Source of the DNA: DATDAH01 sp963792205
GTDB taxonomy: Bacteria; Actinomycetota; Acidimicrobiia; Acidimicrobiales; DATDAH01
NCBI GenBank assembly: GCA_963792205.1
Contig: CAWBVI010000002.1
Span: 868,001 to 932,000, forward strand
Direction: 5' to 3'
Length of the DNA stretch: 64,000 nt
Shown: piece by piece, positions 56,297-64,000 of the stretch
How positions within the stretch are numbered: the stretch's first letter is position 1
How the letters are laid out: each line of letters starts with the position of its first letter
Notes under the pieces: generated by a model
What the model saw: the letters and a program-made list of their open reading frames with translations, nothing else
What the model was told of the DNA's origin: nothing
The model's database searches: none
Position numbers and translations under genes: made by a program

Positions 56297-57216
56297 GCCG
56301 CGGCGTCCTCTTCGTCGTCCGGGGGTTCGCCGGCGGCGGCCAGGAACAGCTCCGACAGGGTCGGGGCCTCGACCGCGAAGGCGGTGGGGTGCGCGTGGCG
56401 CCGGATGCTGTCGAGCACGGTGAGGGGATCGGCCCCGGGGGCGAGCCGCAGCCGCGTGCCCGAGGCATCCGCTGTGGTGATCTCCGCCCACTGCGCGTCG
56501 AGCCAGCCGGCTTCCAGGCCGATGTCGACCCGCAGGAAGCGCTCGGGGCTGGCGGCCTTGATGTCCCGCAGGTCGCCGTCGAGCACGACCTGCCCGTGGT
56601 GGATGAGCATGATCGACTCGCACAGGTCCTCGACCAGGTCGAGCTGGTGGCTGGAGAAGAGCAGGTTGCGGCCGTCGCGGGTGTGTCGGGTGATGACCGC
56701 CGACAGGAACTCCACGGCAGCCGGATCGAGGCCGGCGAAGGGCTCGTCGAGGACGAGGAGGTCCGGGTCGTGCACCATGGCCGCGGCCAGCTGGACCCGC
56801 TGGGCCATCCCGCCGGAGAGATCCAGGATCTTGTCGCCCTCACGGTCGGCCATGCCCAGGTCGGCGAGCAGCTCGCGGGCCCGGGCCTCGCCGGTGCGCT
56901 TGTCGAGGCCGTGGAGGCGGGCGATCCAGCTCAGGTGGTCGAGCACCCGCATGTCGCGGTACAGGCCGCGTTCCTGGGGCATGTAGCCCCACGAGCGACG
57001 GTCGTCATCGGTCGCGGGCCGGTCGCGCCACTCGACGCGGCCGGCGTCGGGGGTCAGGACCCCGAAGAGGACCCGCATGAGGGTGGTCTTCCCGGCGCCG
57101 TTCGGGCCGAGGAGGCCGACGACCCGACCCGACGGGACATCGAGGTCGACACCGTCGAGAACGGTCCGGTCGCCGAAGCGCTGCGTGATCCCCCGGGCGC
57201 GGAGCGTCGAGCTCAA
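56293..57216 (-). CDS. ABC transporter ATP-binding protein (NatA-like)
   Basis: 307 residues. Walker A GPNGAGKTT, signature LSGGMAQRVQLAAAM, Walker B LLVLDEPFAGLDP and SSHQLDLVEDLC. A C-terminal 80-residue extension is common in the NatA group. The start is taken as TTG 57216, where family homology begins; the reading frame itself extends to 57549 through the small upstream gene. Partner of the permease that follows. Confidence 0.9.
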   Translation of the reverse strand: MSSTLRARGITQRFGDRTVLDGVDLDVPSGRVVGLLGPNGAGKTTLMRVLFGVLTPDAGRVEWRDRPATDDDRRSWGYMPQERGLYRDMRVLDHLSWIARLHGLDKRTGEARARELLADLGMADREGDKILDLSGGMAQRVQLAAAMVHDPDLLVLDEPFAGLDPAAVEFLSAVITRHTRDGRNLLFSSHQLDLVEDLCESIMLIHHGQVVLDGDLRDIKAASPERFLRVDIGLEAGWLDAQWAEITTADASGTRLRLAPGADPLTVLDSIRRHAHPTAFAVEAPTLSELFLAAAGEPPDDEEDAAA

Positions 57217-57245
57217 CCTCCGCCGCCTACCCGGCGTCCCAGCGG

Positions 57246-57452
57246 TCAGTACCCGCCGGGCGGCAGGTTGCGGAAGACGTCGCTGGCGGCGGCCCGGCCG
57301 AGCTCGCCGGAGCGGATGGACGCGTCCGACGGCAGCCCTTCGGGGTTGACCTCCCGCAGGTCGTGGGGGAGATGGCGCCGGATGTGCCACTCGTAGGCCG
57401 CCCCGGCGGCGAGGACGGCGAGGACGCCGATGAGGAGGAAGGCCAGCAGCAT
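57246..57452 (-). CDS. small membrane protein of unknown function
   Basis: 68 residues: one N-terminal membrane helix (LLAFLLIGVLAVLAAGAAY), then a basic-acidic soluble tail ending FRNLPPGGY. Its ATG shares one base with the stop of the PPOX gene upstream, and the ABC ATPase follows after 30 bases, so it lies inside an operon. No family recognised. Confidence 0.72.
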   Translation of the reverse strand: MLLAFLLIGVLAVLAAGAAYEWHIRRHLPHDLREVNPEGLPSDASIRSGELGRAAASDVFRNLPPGGY

Positions 57453-58075
57453 CAGAGGTTCGCCTTGTAGTCCTCTTCGACCATGTCGTCGATGATCGCG
57501 GCCAGCTCCCGGCCCGCATCAGGGTCGATCTTGGGCGCGAGCATGGCACCGAAGCTGACCTTCTTCTTCGGCGGCCACTGCTCGTGCTTCCACAGCTTCG
57601 AGCGGATGAACGCCTTCGCGCAGTGGAAGAACACCTCCTCGACGGCGACCCGGATGCCCAGCACCGCGGGCTTGCCGCGGGCTGCCAGTTGCCCGAGGAG
57701 CTCCGGGTCTCGGGTCAGCTCGGCGCGACCGTTGACCCGGAGGGTCTCGGTGGTCCCGGGAATGATGAAGAGGATGCCGACGTGCGGGTTGGCCACGATG
57801 TTGGTGAGGCCCATGGCCAGGTGATTGCCGGGACGGTCGGGGATGACCAGCGTGTGGTCGTCCTCGACGAGGACGAACCCGGGCTCATCGCCCTTCGGCG
57901 ACGAGTCGAGGCGGCCCTGGTCGTCGGCGGTGGCGACCACGACGAACGGGCACTCGGCGATGAAGTCCCGGGCGTGCTCGTCGAGCACGTCGCCGACCTT
58001 GACAGCGATGGCCGTACCCGGCTCGGTGACGACCTCCCGCAACTCCTCGACGGTGTGGATCCGGTGATCGGCCAT
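57452..58075 (-). CDS. PPOX-type FMN/F420 flavoprotein (MSMEG_1061-like)
   Basis: 207 residues, split-barrel fold: CPFVVVATADDQGRLDSSPKG, VIPDRPGNHLAMGLTNI and VGILFIIPG match the subgroup with a C-terminal helix-rich tail (HCAKAFIRSKLW). It probably oxidises or reduces small molecules with FMN or F420; substrate unknown. ATG 58075, not the longer frame, has TAGGCT 8 bases upstream. Heads the small-protein/ABC operon and is divergent from the dehydrogenase gene. Confidence 0.87.
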   Translation of the reverse strand: MADHRIHTVEELREVVTEPGTAIAVKVGDVLDEHARDFIAECPFVVVATADDQGRLDSSPKGDEPGFVLVEDDHTLVIPDRPGNHLAMGLTNIVANPHVGILFIIPGTTETLRVNGRAELTRDPELLGQLAARGKPAVLGIRVAVEEVFFHCAKAFIRSKLWKHEQWPPKKKVSFGAMLAPKIDPDAGRELAAIIDDMVEEDYKANL

Positions 58076-58083
58076 GGGCAGGC

Positions 58084-58089
58084 AGCCTA
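58084..58089 (-). promoter_or_regulatory. -10-like box TAGGCT for PPOX gene
   Basis: TAGGCT on the minus strand, 8 bases before ATG 58075. Confidence 0.4.
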
Positions 58090-58121
58090 CGATCCGATCG
58101 CTACCAGCACAGGAGGACGTC

Positions 58122-59204
58122 ATGGCACAGCAGGTCCGGGGGGTCGTCTCCCGCGCCAAGCGCGAACCGGTCACCATCGAGACCATCGACGTCCCCGATC
58201 CCGGACCGGGGGAAGCGGTCGTCGCCGTGAAGGCGTGCGGCGTGTGCCACACCGACCTCCACTATCGCGAGGGCGCCATCAACGACGAGTTCCCGTTCCT
58301 GCTCGGTCACGAGGCCTCCGGTGTGGTGGAGTCCGTCGGCGACGGCGTGGAGGACGTGGCCCCCGGCGACTACGTGATCCTGGCCTGGCGGGCCCCGTGT
58401 GGGACGTGCCGGTCCTGCGTGCGCGGCAAGCCCTGGTACTGCTTCGAGTCGAAGAACGCGGCGCAGCCCATGACCCTGGACGGCGAGGCCCTCAGCCCGG
58501 CGCTCGGCATCGGGGCGTTCGCCGAGAAGACCCTGGTCCACGCCAAGCAGGCGGTGAAGATCGACGCCGCGGCCCCGCCGGAGGCCGCCGGCCTCATCGG
58601 GTGCGGAGTCATGGCCGGCTTCGGCGCCGCGGTGAACACCGGTGAGGTGCGCCGGGGCGAGACCGTCGCCGTGTTCGGCTGCGGCGGCGTGGGCGACGCC
58701 GCCATCATGGGCGCCGCGGTTGCCGGCGCCCGCCAGATCATCGCCGTCGACCTCGACGACCGGAAGCTGGAGTGGGCCAAGGGCTTCGGCGCCACCGACA
58801 CGGTCAACGCCTCGGCGGGCGACCCGGTCGCGGCCATCCAGGACCTCACCGGCGGGCTCGGCGTCGACGTGGCCATCGAGGCCATCGGCCTGCCGCAGAC
58901 CTTCGTCCAGGCCTTCAACGCCCGGGACCTGGCCGGGCGCCTCGTGCTGGTGGGCGTGCCCTCACCCGACGCCAAGGTCGAGCTGCCCATGATCGAGATC
59001 TTCGGCCGGGGCGGTTCCACCAAGTCGAGCTGGTACGGCGACTGCCTGCCCACCCGGGACTTCCCGCTGCTCATCGACATGCACCTGAGCGGGAAGATCG
59101 ACCTGTCGAGGTTCGTGAGCGAGACCATCCCGCTGGACGGGGTCGAGGAGGCGTTCCACAAGATGGAGCGCGGCGAGGTGCTGCGCTCGGTCGTCGTCCT
59201 GTGA
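58122..59204 (+). CDS. S-(hydroxymethyl)mycothiol dehydrogenase-type zinc alcohol dehydrogenase
   Basis: 360 residues, class III-like MDR fold. Catalytic zinc site in ACGVCHTDLHYREG and GHEASG; structural zinc cysteines in APCGTCRSCVRGKPWYC; NAD loop FGCGGVGDAAIMGAAVAGA. The sequence pattern matches actinobacterial mycothiol-dependent formaldehyde dehydrogenase (also nitroso-mycothiol reductase). ATG 58122 has AGGAGG 5 bases upstream, one of the few strong Shine-Dalgarno sites here. An MBL hydrolase follows with a GTGA overlap, as next to this enzyme in other actinobacteria. Confidence 0.9.
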   Translation: MAQQVRGVVSRAKREPVTIETIDVPDPGPGEAVVAVKACGVCHTDLHYREGAINDEFPFLLGHEASGVVESVGDGVEDVAPGDYVILAWRAPCGTCRSCVRGKPWYCFESKNAAQPMTLDGEALSPALGIGAFAEKTLVHAKQAVKIDAAAPPEAAGLIGCGVMAGFGAAVNTGEVRRGETVAVFGCGGVGDAAIMGAAVAGARQIIAVDLDDRKLEWAKGFGATDTVNASAGDPVAAIQDLTGGLGVDVAIEAIGLPQTFVQAFNARDLAGRLVLVGVPSPDAKVELPMIEIFGRGGSTKSSWYGDCLPTRDFPLLIDMHLSGKIDLSRFVSETIPLDGVEEAFHKMERGEVLRSVVVL

Positions 59205-59834
59205 CGGGGCTGCGCATCGACAACGTGGTCACCTCCGGCATCTTCTCCCTGGACGGGGAGGACTTCGAGGTCGACAACAACATCTGGCTGGTCGGCGACG
59301 ACGACGAGGTGATCGTGATCGACGCCGCCCACGACCACGAGCCGATCGTCGCCGGGGTCGCCGGGCCGCCGGGTGAAGGCCGTGGTGTGCACCCACGGCC
59401 ACAACGACCACATCAACGCCGCCGTCCCGCTGGCGGACACCGTCGGGGCGGCGATCTGGCTCCATCCGGACGACCGGATGCTGTGGGACGTCGTGTGGCC
59501 CGATCGCGCCCCCGACGCCGATCTGGCCGACGGTCAGCTCATCGGGGTCGGCCCCACCCGCCTCGAGGTGCTCCACACGCCCGGCCACTCGCCCGGCGGT
59601 TGCTGCCTGCACGACGGCGCCGACGGGGTCGTCTTCTCGGGCGACACGCTCTTCAACGGGGGCCCGGGCGCGACCGGCCGGAGCTTTTCCGACTACGACA
59701 CGATCCTGGCCAGCATCCGCGACCGGCTGTTCGTGCTCGACCCGGCCACGGTCGTCCACACCGGTCACGGCGACAGCACGACCATCGGCGCCGAGGCACC
59801 CCACCTCGACGAATGGCTGGCCAAGGGTTCGTGA
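59201..59834 (+). CDS. MBL-fold metallohydrolase, frame-disrupted
   Basis: Metallo-beta-lactamase fold. The first 55 residues (NNIWLVGDDDEVIVIDAAHD) are in one frame; THGHNDHINA (the HxHxDH zinc motif), TPGHSPGG and FSGDTLF are in another. An extra C near 59366 explains the break; removing it gives one protein of about 210 residues. Probably a thioesterase for the oxidised mycothiol-formyl product of the preceding enzyme, by analogy with glyoxalase II-like partners. GTG start overlaps the dehydrogenase stop; the next gene also starts by GTGA overlap. Confidence 0.83.
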
Positions 59835-60652
59835 GCAGGGTCGCCGCCCGGGGCGTCGACCTCGCCGTCCGGGACACCGGTGGCGGCATCCCCGTCGTGT
59901 GGGGGCACGGTCTGACCAGTTCGACGGCCGCCGAAGAGGCGATGGGGATGGGCGTCGCCGACCTCCCTGCCGATCGTTACCGCGTCGTCCGTTACGACGC
60001 CCGGGGCCACGGCGAGTCGGAAGCGACCACGGACCCCGACGACTACGCCTATCCGGCCTTGGCGGCTGATCAACTCGGCCTGGCCGACGCGCTCGGGCTC
60101 GACCGCTTCGTGACCGGTGGGCTGTCGATGGGTTCGGGGACGGCCTTGCACACGGCCGTGGCCGCTCCCGACCGCGTCCTCGCGCTGGTCCTGGGGATCC
60201 CGCCCACGGCCTGGGAGGGGCGAATCGCCCGCGGCGCCGTCTACCAGGATCGTGGCCGCTTCCTCCGCGAGAACGGCCTGGAAGCCTTCGTCGAACAGGC
60301 CCTGGCCGAGCCGCTGGCGCCGATCTTCGCCCCCTTCGCCGAGCAGGTCCGTGCCGGCATCCGTTCCCGCTACGAGAGCTATGACCCCGAGGTACTCGCC
60401 CCGCTCCTGACCGGCATCGGGGGTTCGGACCTGCCCGCCCCCGAGGCGGTTGCCGGACTGGCGATGCCGGTGCTCGTGCTGGCCTGGAAGGACGACCCCG
60501 TCCACCCGGAAGCCACCGCTGAGCGCCTGGCCGAGCTCCTCCCGCAGGCCGAGGTCGTCGTCGCCGGTTCCCTGAAGGAGGTCTTCACCTGGACCGACCG
60601 AGTGACGGCGTTCCTTGACCGGTCGGTCGCTGGAGCTGATCAGCCGAAGTAG
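59831..60652 (+). CDS. alpha/beta-fold hydrolase
   Basis: 273 residues. VVWGHGLTSSTAA (oxyanion loop region), VRYDARGHGESEA, nucleophile elbow GGLSMGSGTAL with serine, and a late PVLVLAWKDDPVHP with the acid, although the final catalytic histidine is not obvious. Substrate unknown. As third gene of the coupled formaldehyde/mycothiol operon it may process an ester or thioester from that route. Confidence 0.86.
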   Translation: MSRVAARGVDLAVRDTGGGIPVVWGHGLTSSTAAEEAMGMGVADLPADRYRVVRYDARGHGESEATTDPDDYAYPALAADQLGLADALGLDRFVTGGLSMGSGTALHTAVAAPDRVLALVLGIPPTAWEGRIARGAVYQDRGRFLRENGLEAFVEQALAEPLAPIFAPFAEQVRAGIRSRYESYDPEVLAPLLTGIGGSDLPAPEAVAGLAMPVLVLAWKDDPVHPEATAERLAELLPQAEVVVAGSLKEVFTWTDRVTAFLDRSVAGADQPK

Positions 60653-60658
60653 GCCTCG

Positions 60659-61971
60659 TCAGGTTGGCGGTGGGGGCCCGATGTCGGGCGGGAGTCTTCG
60701 TTGGCTGCGGTCGGGGTTCTCCGGTGGCGGGTCGTGTTTGTGGTTGGTCTTCCAGATGTTGTGGCCGCCGTCGAGGCCTTGGCCGTTGGTGAGCTCGGTG
60801 GGGCCGCCGTCGTGGTGTTCGACGATGTGGTCGGATTGCAGGAAGGGGTGGGTGCGGTCACAGCCGTAGGGGTGGGCGCACCTGCGGTATTTGGCCCGTA
60901 GCGCTCGGGCTTGGGCCCGGTTGAACAGGCGCTGTTCTTTGCCGAGGCGGATGATGTCGCCGTCGGGGTCATAGAGGATCCCGCTGACCGTGCCGGTGAG
61001 CAGGGCCAGGACGATGGTGTTGATGGTGATGACGGTGCCGTCGTCGAGCTCGTGGAGGCTGTCGGCGCCCAACTCGATGTCGTCGAGGGCCTGGTCGAGG
61101 TCGTAGTCCTGGTCGGCCAGGGCCTGGCGCAGGGCGGCGATGATGCAGGCGACGAGCACGGCGTCGCCGTGCACGGTCACACAGAAGCTGGACGGCCCGG
61201 GGTCGCCGGCGAAGGCGGCGGAGCGTTCGGCCATCAACACCATGGCGTCCACCCGCCGCTGCCGCGCCGTCCGGGCCAGCTCGCTGGCCACAGGGTCACG
61301 GCCGAGGCGGTCCCTCGCTTCGGCCCGGTCGACTTCGAGAAGGTGGGCCACGAGCCGGTCGAGCTCGGCCTGCCAGATGATGAACCCCACCGGGTCCATG
61401 CCCGCGTCGACCTTGCCCGGACCCGCCGAAGGTGCGGGACGAGCTGGCGTAACGGTCCTCCAACTGGCGCGAGGCCCGCTCCTCCGCATCCCACGGCATC
61501 GGCCCGGGTCACCGCGTACTCCACGATGCGCAGGAAGTCCGAGAACCGCATGTCCACCGCCGCCTCCACCAGCGGCGCTTCGAGCTGGGCGAAGATCTCC
61601 TCGCCCAACAGCACCTGCGCCCGGGCCAGGACCTCCACGTGCTCCACGGTGATCGTGCCGGCGGTCAGCGCCTCGTCGGCCAGCGGCAGGGTCCGCAGCT
61701 GCCGGGAGGTGCGCCGCCGCCGGGAGGCGTCGGGGCCCTTGGCCCGGCAGTGGTGCTTCTGCCACTCGATGGGCGACGTGTGGCCCTCGGCCCGGTGCTC
61801 CTGGGTGGCCTCGAACGCCGTCATCACGTGCGCCCCGAACGCGTCCAGCTTGTTCTGCACCCGGTTGTAGACCGCCAGCGCCTCGGCCTTGGCCGCCGGC
61901 GGCGCGCCGGCGAAGGTGACCTTGTTGGCCAGGTCCAGGGCGTGCTCCAGATCGACCAACTCAGCGGTCAC
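60659..61971 (-). pseudogene. 13E12/DUF222-type HNH endonuclease gene, frame-disrupted (copy 2)
   Basis: Paralogue of the gene at 30057. The N-terminal part is intact from GTG 61971 (TAELVDLEHALDLANKVTF) to AVTRAD. Two extra bases, near 61491-61502 and in the C-run 61416-61418, then put EERASRQLEDRYASSSRT in a second frame and KVDAGMDPVGF to the HNH domain (CAHPYGCDR, SDHIVEH, GGHNIWKTNH) in a third, ending with TGA at 60659. Both breaks are at the same places as in copy 1. The HNH domain is complete but is not joined in frame to the N-terminus. Confidence 0.8.
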
Positions 61972-62040
61972 ACCGGTCACCTCCCTCGGATCAGGCACGA
62001 ACTGATGTTCGCCACCCAACCTACCGAGAGGGTGTGACAG
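60662..62040 (-). repeat. 1.38-kb inverted repeat, copy 2 (HNH gene)
   Basis: Opposite-strand match to 29987-31372. Homology covers the leader (CTGTCACACCC, GGGAGGTG) and ends with the coding region. Confidence 0.75.
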
Positions 62041-62619
62041 TCAGCCGGCGGCGTCGGGCTCGTTGCCGGCCCGCCACTTGATGTTGCAGCCGATGCTGGG
62101 GCGCTGATCCTCCGGCACCGGGCCGCCGTCGAGGAGGGCCTCGACTGCCGCCACCAGGTCGGTTCCGGTGACCGGGACGTCGTTGCTCGGCCGGGAGGCG
62201 TCGAACTGGCCCCGGTAGGCCAGGCGCCGGTCCTGGTCGAAGACGAAGAAGTCGGGGGTGCAGGCCGCCCGGAAGGCCTTGGCCACCTCCTGACTGTCGT
62301 CGAGGAGGTAGGGGAACCGGAAGCCGTTGTCCGCCGCCTGCTTGGCCATGCCCTCGGGGCCGTCCTGGGGGTAGTCCTCGACCGCGTTGGACTGGACGGC
62401 GACGACGGCCGCGCCCTTGCCGATGAGGACGGCGGACACCTCGGCGAACCGGCGCTCGACGTGCTTGACGAACGGGCAGTGGGGGCACAGGAAGGCGACG
62501 ACGAGCGCCGGCGCCCCGACGACGTCCTCGGTCGACCAGGTCACGCCGTCGGGGTCCGACAGCGAGAAGGTGGGCAGGTCCGAGCCGAGCGGGAGCATGG
62601 TGGACGGGGTCTGGACCAT
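62041..62619 (-). CDS. thioredoxin-family/peroxiredoxin-like protein
   Basis: 192 residues. Thioredoxin fold with C45-P-H-C48 in VVAFLCPHCPFVKHVE, VVAVQSNAVEDYP and ACTPDFFVFDQDRRLAYRGQ. This is the redoxin group that reduces or carries electrons to peroxides or oxidised thiols; no signal peptide, so cytoplasmic. The last ten codons overlap nothing, but the stop abuts the HNH repeat. Confidence 0.9.
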   Translation of the reverse strand: MVQTPSTMLPLGSDLPTFSLSDPDGVTWSTEDVVGAPALVVAFLCPHCPFVKHVERRFAEVSAVLIGKGAAVVAVQSNAVEDYPQDGPEGMAKQAADNGFRFPYLLDDSQEVAKAFRAACTPDFFVFDQDRRLAYRGQFDASRPSNDVPVTGTDLVAAVEALLDGGPVPEDQRPSIGCNIKWRAGNEPDAAG

Positions 62620-62667
62620 GGTTCCTCCTGTGGCGAAATGGTCGGTGGCGGCCCGGTACGGCTCACG

Positions 62668-62673
62668 TACCGT
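62668..62673 (+). promoter_or_regulatory. -10-like box TACCGT for methyltransferase gene
   Basis: TACCGT, 6 bases before GTG 62680. Confidence 0.4.
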
Positions 62674-62679
62674 TCCGGC

Positions 62680-63447
62680 GTGACCCCAGGTCTACCCCCT
62701 GAGGCGGAGGCCCACTACCGCGTCTACGACGAGGACGACCGGCTCGAACGACACTGGGTCGAACGGGTCCGCACGCAGTCGATCCTCGCCCGTGTGCTCC
62801 CCCCGCCGCCGGCCGTGGTGCTGGACATCGGGGGTGGGACCGGGATCCACAGCGAGTGGCTGGCGGAGCACGGGTACGCCGTGACCCTGGTCGACGCCAT
62901 GCCCGAACACGTCGACCAGGCGGCCGACCTGTCCGGCGTCATCGCCGTGGTGGGCGATGCTCGATCCCTCCACCAGCCCGACGGCGTTGCGGATGCCGTG
63001 CTGTTGCTGGGCCCGCTCTACCACCTCGTCGAACCCACCGACCGAGCCCGGGCGTTGACCGAGGCCCACCGCGTGCTCCGCCCGGGCGGGACGCTCGTGG
63101 CGGGGGCCGTGAGCTACGCGGCCTCGCTGCTCGACGGGATCGGCCAGGGCTGGATCACCGATCCCACCTTTCACGCCATCGTGCGGGCCGATCTGGCGAG
63201 CGGCCAGCACCGGAACCCCACCGATGACCCTCGTTGGTTCACGACGACGTTCTTCCACCGGCCCGAGCAACTGCGCGCCGAGGTGGTGGACGCGGGCTTC
63301 GCCGTCGACGAGCTGCTGGGGGTGGAGGGTCCGGGCTGGATCGTGGGCGAGCCCGAGGGCTCCCTCGAGGCCGCGGCGCTGGCGGACGCGCACCCCGAAC
63401 TGGCAGTGCTCAGCGCCCACCTCCTTGCTGTGGCCCACCGTCGGTGA
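62680..63447 (+). CDS. class I SAM-dependent methyltransferase
   Basis: 255 residues. SAM loop VVLDIGGGTGIHSEWLAEHG, LVDAMPEHV (motif with acidic ribose ligand), VADAVLLLGPLYHL and HRVLRPGGTLVAG. Acceptor unknown; the fold resembles small-molecule methyltransferases. GTG 62680 starts at the family N-terminus. The Rieske gene starts with a GTGA overlap. Confidence 0.88.
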   Translation: MTPGLPPEAEAHYRVYDEDDRLERHWVERVRTQSILARVLPPPPAVVLDIGGGTGIHSEWLAEHGYAVTLVDAMPEHVDQAADLSGVIAVVGDARSLHQPDGVADAVLLLGPLYHLVEPTDRARALTEAHRVLRPGGTLVAGAVSYAASLLDGIGQGWITDPTFHAIVRADLASGQHRNPTDDPRWFTTTFFHRPEQLRAEVVDAGFAVDELLGVEGPGWIVGEPEGSLEAAALADAHPELAVLSAHLLAVAHRR

Positions 63448-63782
63448 GTGACTGGGTCGAGCTGGCGGCGACCGAGGGGGTCGCACCGGGTGCCGTCGTC
63501 GACGCCACCCACGGTGACCTCGACCTCGTCGTCTGGCGCACCTTCGAGGGCGAGGCGTGCGTCATGGAGGCCCGCTGCCCGCACGAGTGGAGCCACCTCG
63601 GCGCCGAGGGGGTCGTGGACGGCCCCGAGATCGTGTGCGCGGCCCACTTCTGGCGGTTCACGACCGACGGCACGGGCTCCAAGGTCGGGATGACGGGGCG
63701 TCGCGACCCGAAGGCCGACATCGCCGTCTTCCCGTGCCGCGAGGTCGACGGCCGGATCGAGGCCCTGCTGCCGAGCGAGTAG
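63444..63782 (+). CDS. Rieske [2Fe-2S] domain protein
   Basis: 112 residues, a free-standing Rieske ferredoxin: first ligand pair C-P-H in ARCPHEWSHLG, second C-A-A-H in CAAHFWRF. The second box lacks the usual WxFD aspartate. It would be an electron carrier or a component of an oxygenase; no oxygenase partner lies nearby. Co-translated with the methyltransferase. Confidence 0.88.
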   Translation: MSDWVELAATEGVAPGAVVDATHGDLDLVVWRTFEGEACVMEARCPHEWSHLGAEGVVDGPEIVCAAHFWRFTTDGTGSKVGMTGRRDPKADIAVFPCREVDGRIEALLPSE

Positions 63783-63792
63783 AAACCGAGGC

Positions 63793-64000
63793 GTGAGCGA
63801 CCTCGACGGAGCCCGGATCCTGGTCACCGGGCCGACCGGCCAGGTCGGTCTCCCCGTCGCCCTGGCGCTGGCGCAGCGCAACGACGTCGTCGGCATCGCC
63901 CGCTTCGGTGACGGGGCGGTTCGGGAGCGGCTCGAGGCGGCCGGCGTCACCTGCATCACCGCCGATCTGGCGTCGGGGGACCTGTCCGCCGTACCGGCCG
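63793..64000 (+). CDS. NAD-dependent epimerase/dehydratase (3' end outside window)
   Basis: Open from GTG 63793 to the right edge (69 codons visible). ILVTGPTGQVGLPVALAL is the nucleotide loop of an extended SDR, followed by GIARFGDGAVRERLEAAG. Only the N-terminal Rossmann part is present, so the reaction cannot be assigned. Confidence 0.75.
   Translation, partial: MSDLDGARILVTGPTGQVGLPVALALAQRNDVVGIARFGDGAVRERLEAAGVTCITADLASGDLSAVPA

Overview
This window is very GC-rich, densely packed bacterial chromosomal DNA, with short gaps, many GTG starts and frequent 4-base stop/start overlaps. The gene content points to an actinobacterium: coenzyme F420 genes (cofD, cofE), a mycothiol-type formaldehyde dehydrogenase, DUF3499 and DUF5719 proteins beside phosphomannomutase, two 13E12/DUF222-type HNH genes, ftsE-ftsX and a SEC-C-tailed SecA. 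The mix of families suggests class Acidimicrobiia (Iamia/Ilumatobacter-like). That placement is an inference from content, not from a marker-gene tree. No tRNA, rRNA, CRISPR array, phage or insertion sequence was recognised.

Layout. 0-6 kb: 3' end of a sulfotransferase gene, a biotin-dependent carboxylase alpha subunit divergent from its biotin ligase (birA), a PhyH dioxygenase, and pabB-pabC for 4-aminobenzoate. 6-25.7 kb: a cell-surface polysaccharide region with an LCP ligase, UDP-glucose dehydrogenase, UDP-glucuronate decarboxylase-like enzyme, GDP-fucose synthase, three coupled glycosyltransferases, a His-rich membrane protein, a sugar nucleotidyltransferase, a UDP-sugar epimerase, gmd, an rmd-like reductase and another glycosyltransferase, interrupted by cofE-cofD and an XRE regulator. 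22.5-27.8 kb: a large GT2/membrane protein, a DUF5719 protein and a membrane-anchored thioredoxin-like protein in one coupled operon. 27.8-34.5 kb: accessory genes (FAD monooxygenase, ArsR-SRPBCC pair with two clear operators, HNH copy 1, PPOX, GNAT) and ftsH. 34.5-46 kb: DUF3499, CAAX protease, GT-C-like membrane protein, GT2, phosphomannomutase, Trm112-like protein, PGI/PMI, SDRs, ahcY and mtnA. 46-53 kb: comF, an atypical response regulator, secA, prfB, ftsE-ftsX. 53-64 kb: azlCD, enoyl-CoA hydratase, an ABC exporter, PPOX, a formaldehyde-detoxification operon, HNH copy 2 (inverted relative to copy 1), a thioredoxin-family protein, a methyltransferase, a Rieske protein and the start of an epimerase.

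How it fits together. PMI, PMM and a GDP-mannose-type nucleotidyltransferase feed gmd, then either the fucose synthase or the rmd-like reductase. UDP-glucose goes through Ugd to the decarboxylase. Products are assembled by at least four GT4-type glycosyltransferases, and the LCP protein could attach the glycan to the wall. ahcY and mtnA recycle the by-products of S-adenosylmethionine use.

Two features cut across the window. Many first genes have a TANNNT -10-like box 6-9 bases upstream of the start codon, suggesting widespread leaderless transcription. Several conserved genes (pabC, a PPOX gene, phosphomannomutase, an MBL hydrolase and both HNH copies) carry single-base frame breaks, often in short homopolymers. 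These are either residual sequencing errors or real inactivation, and raw reads are needed to decide.
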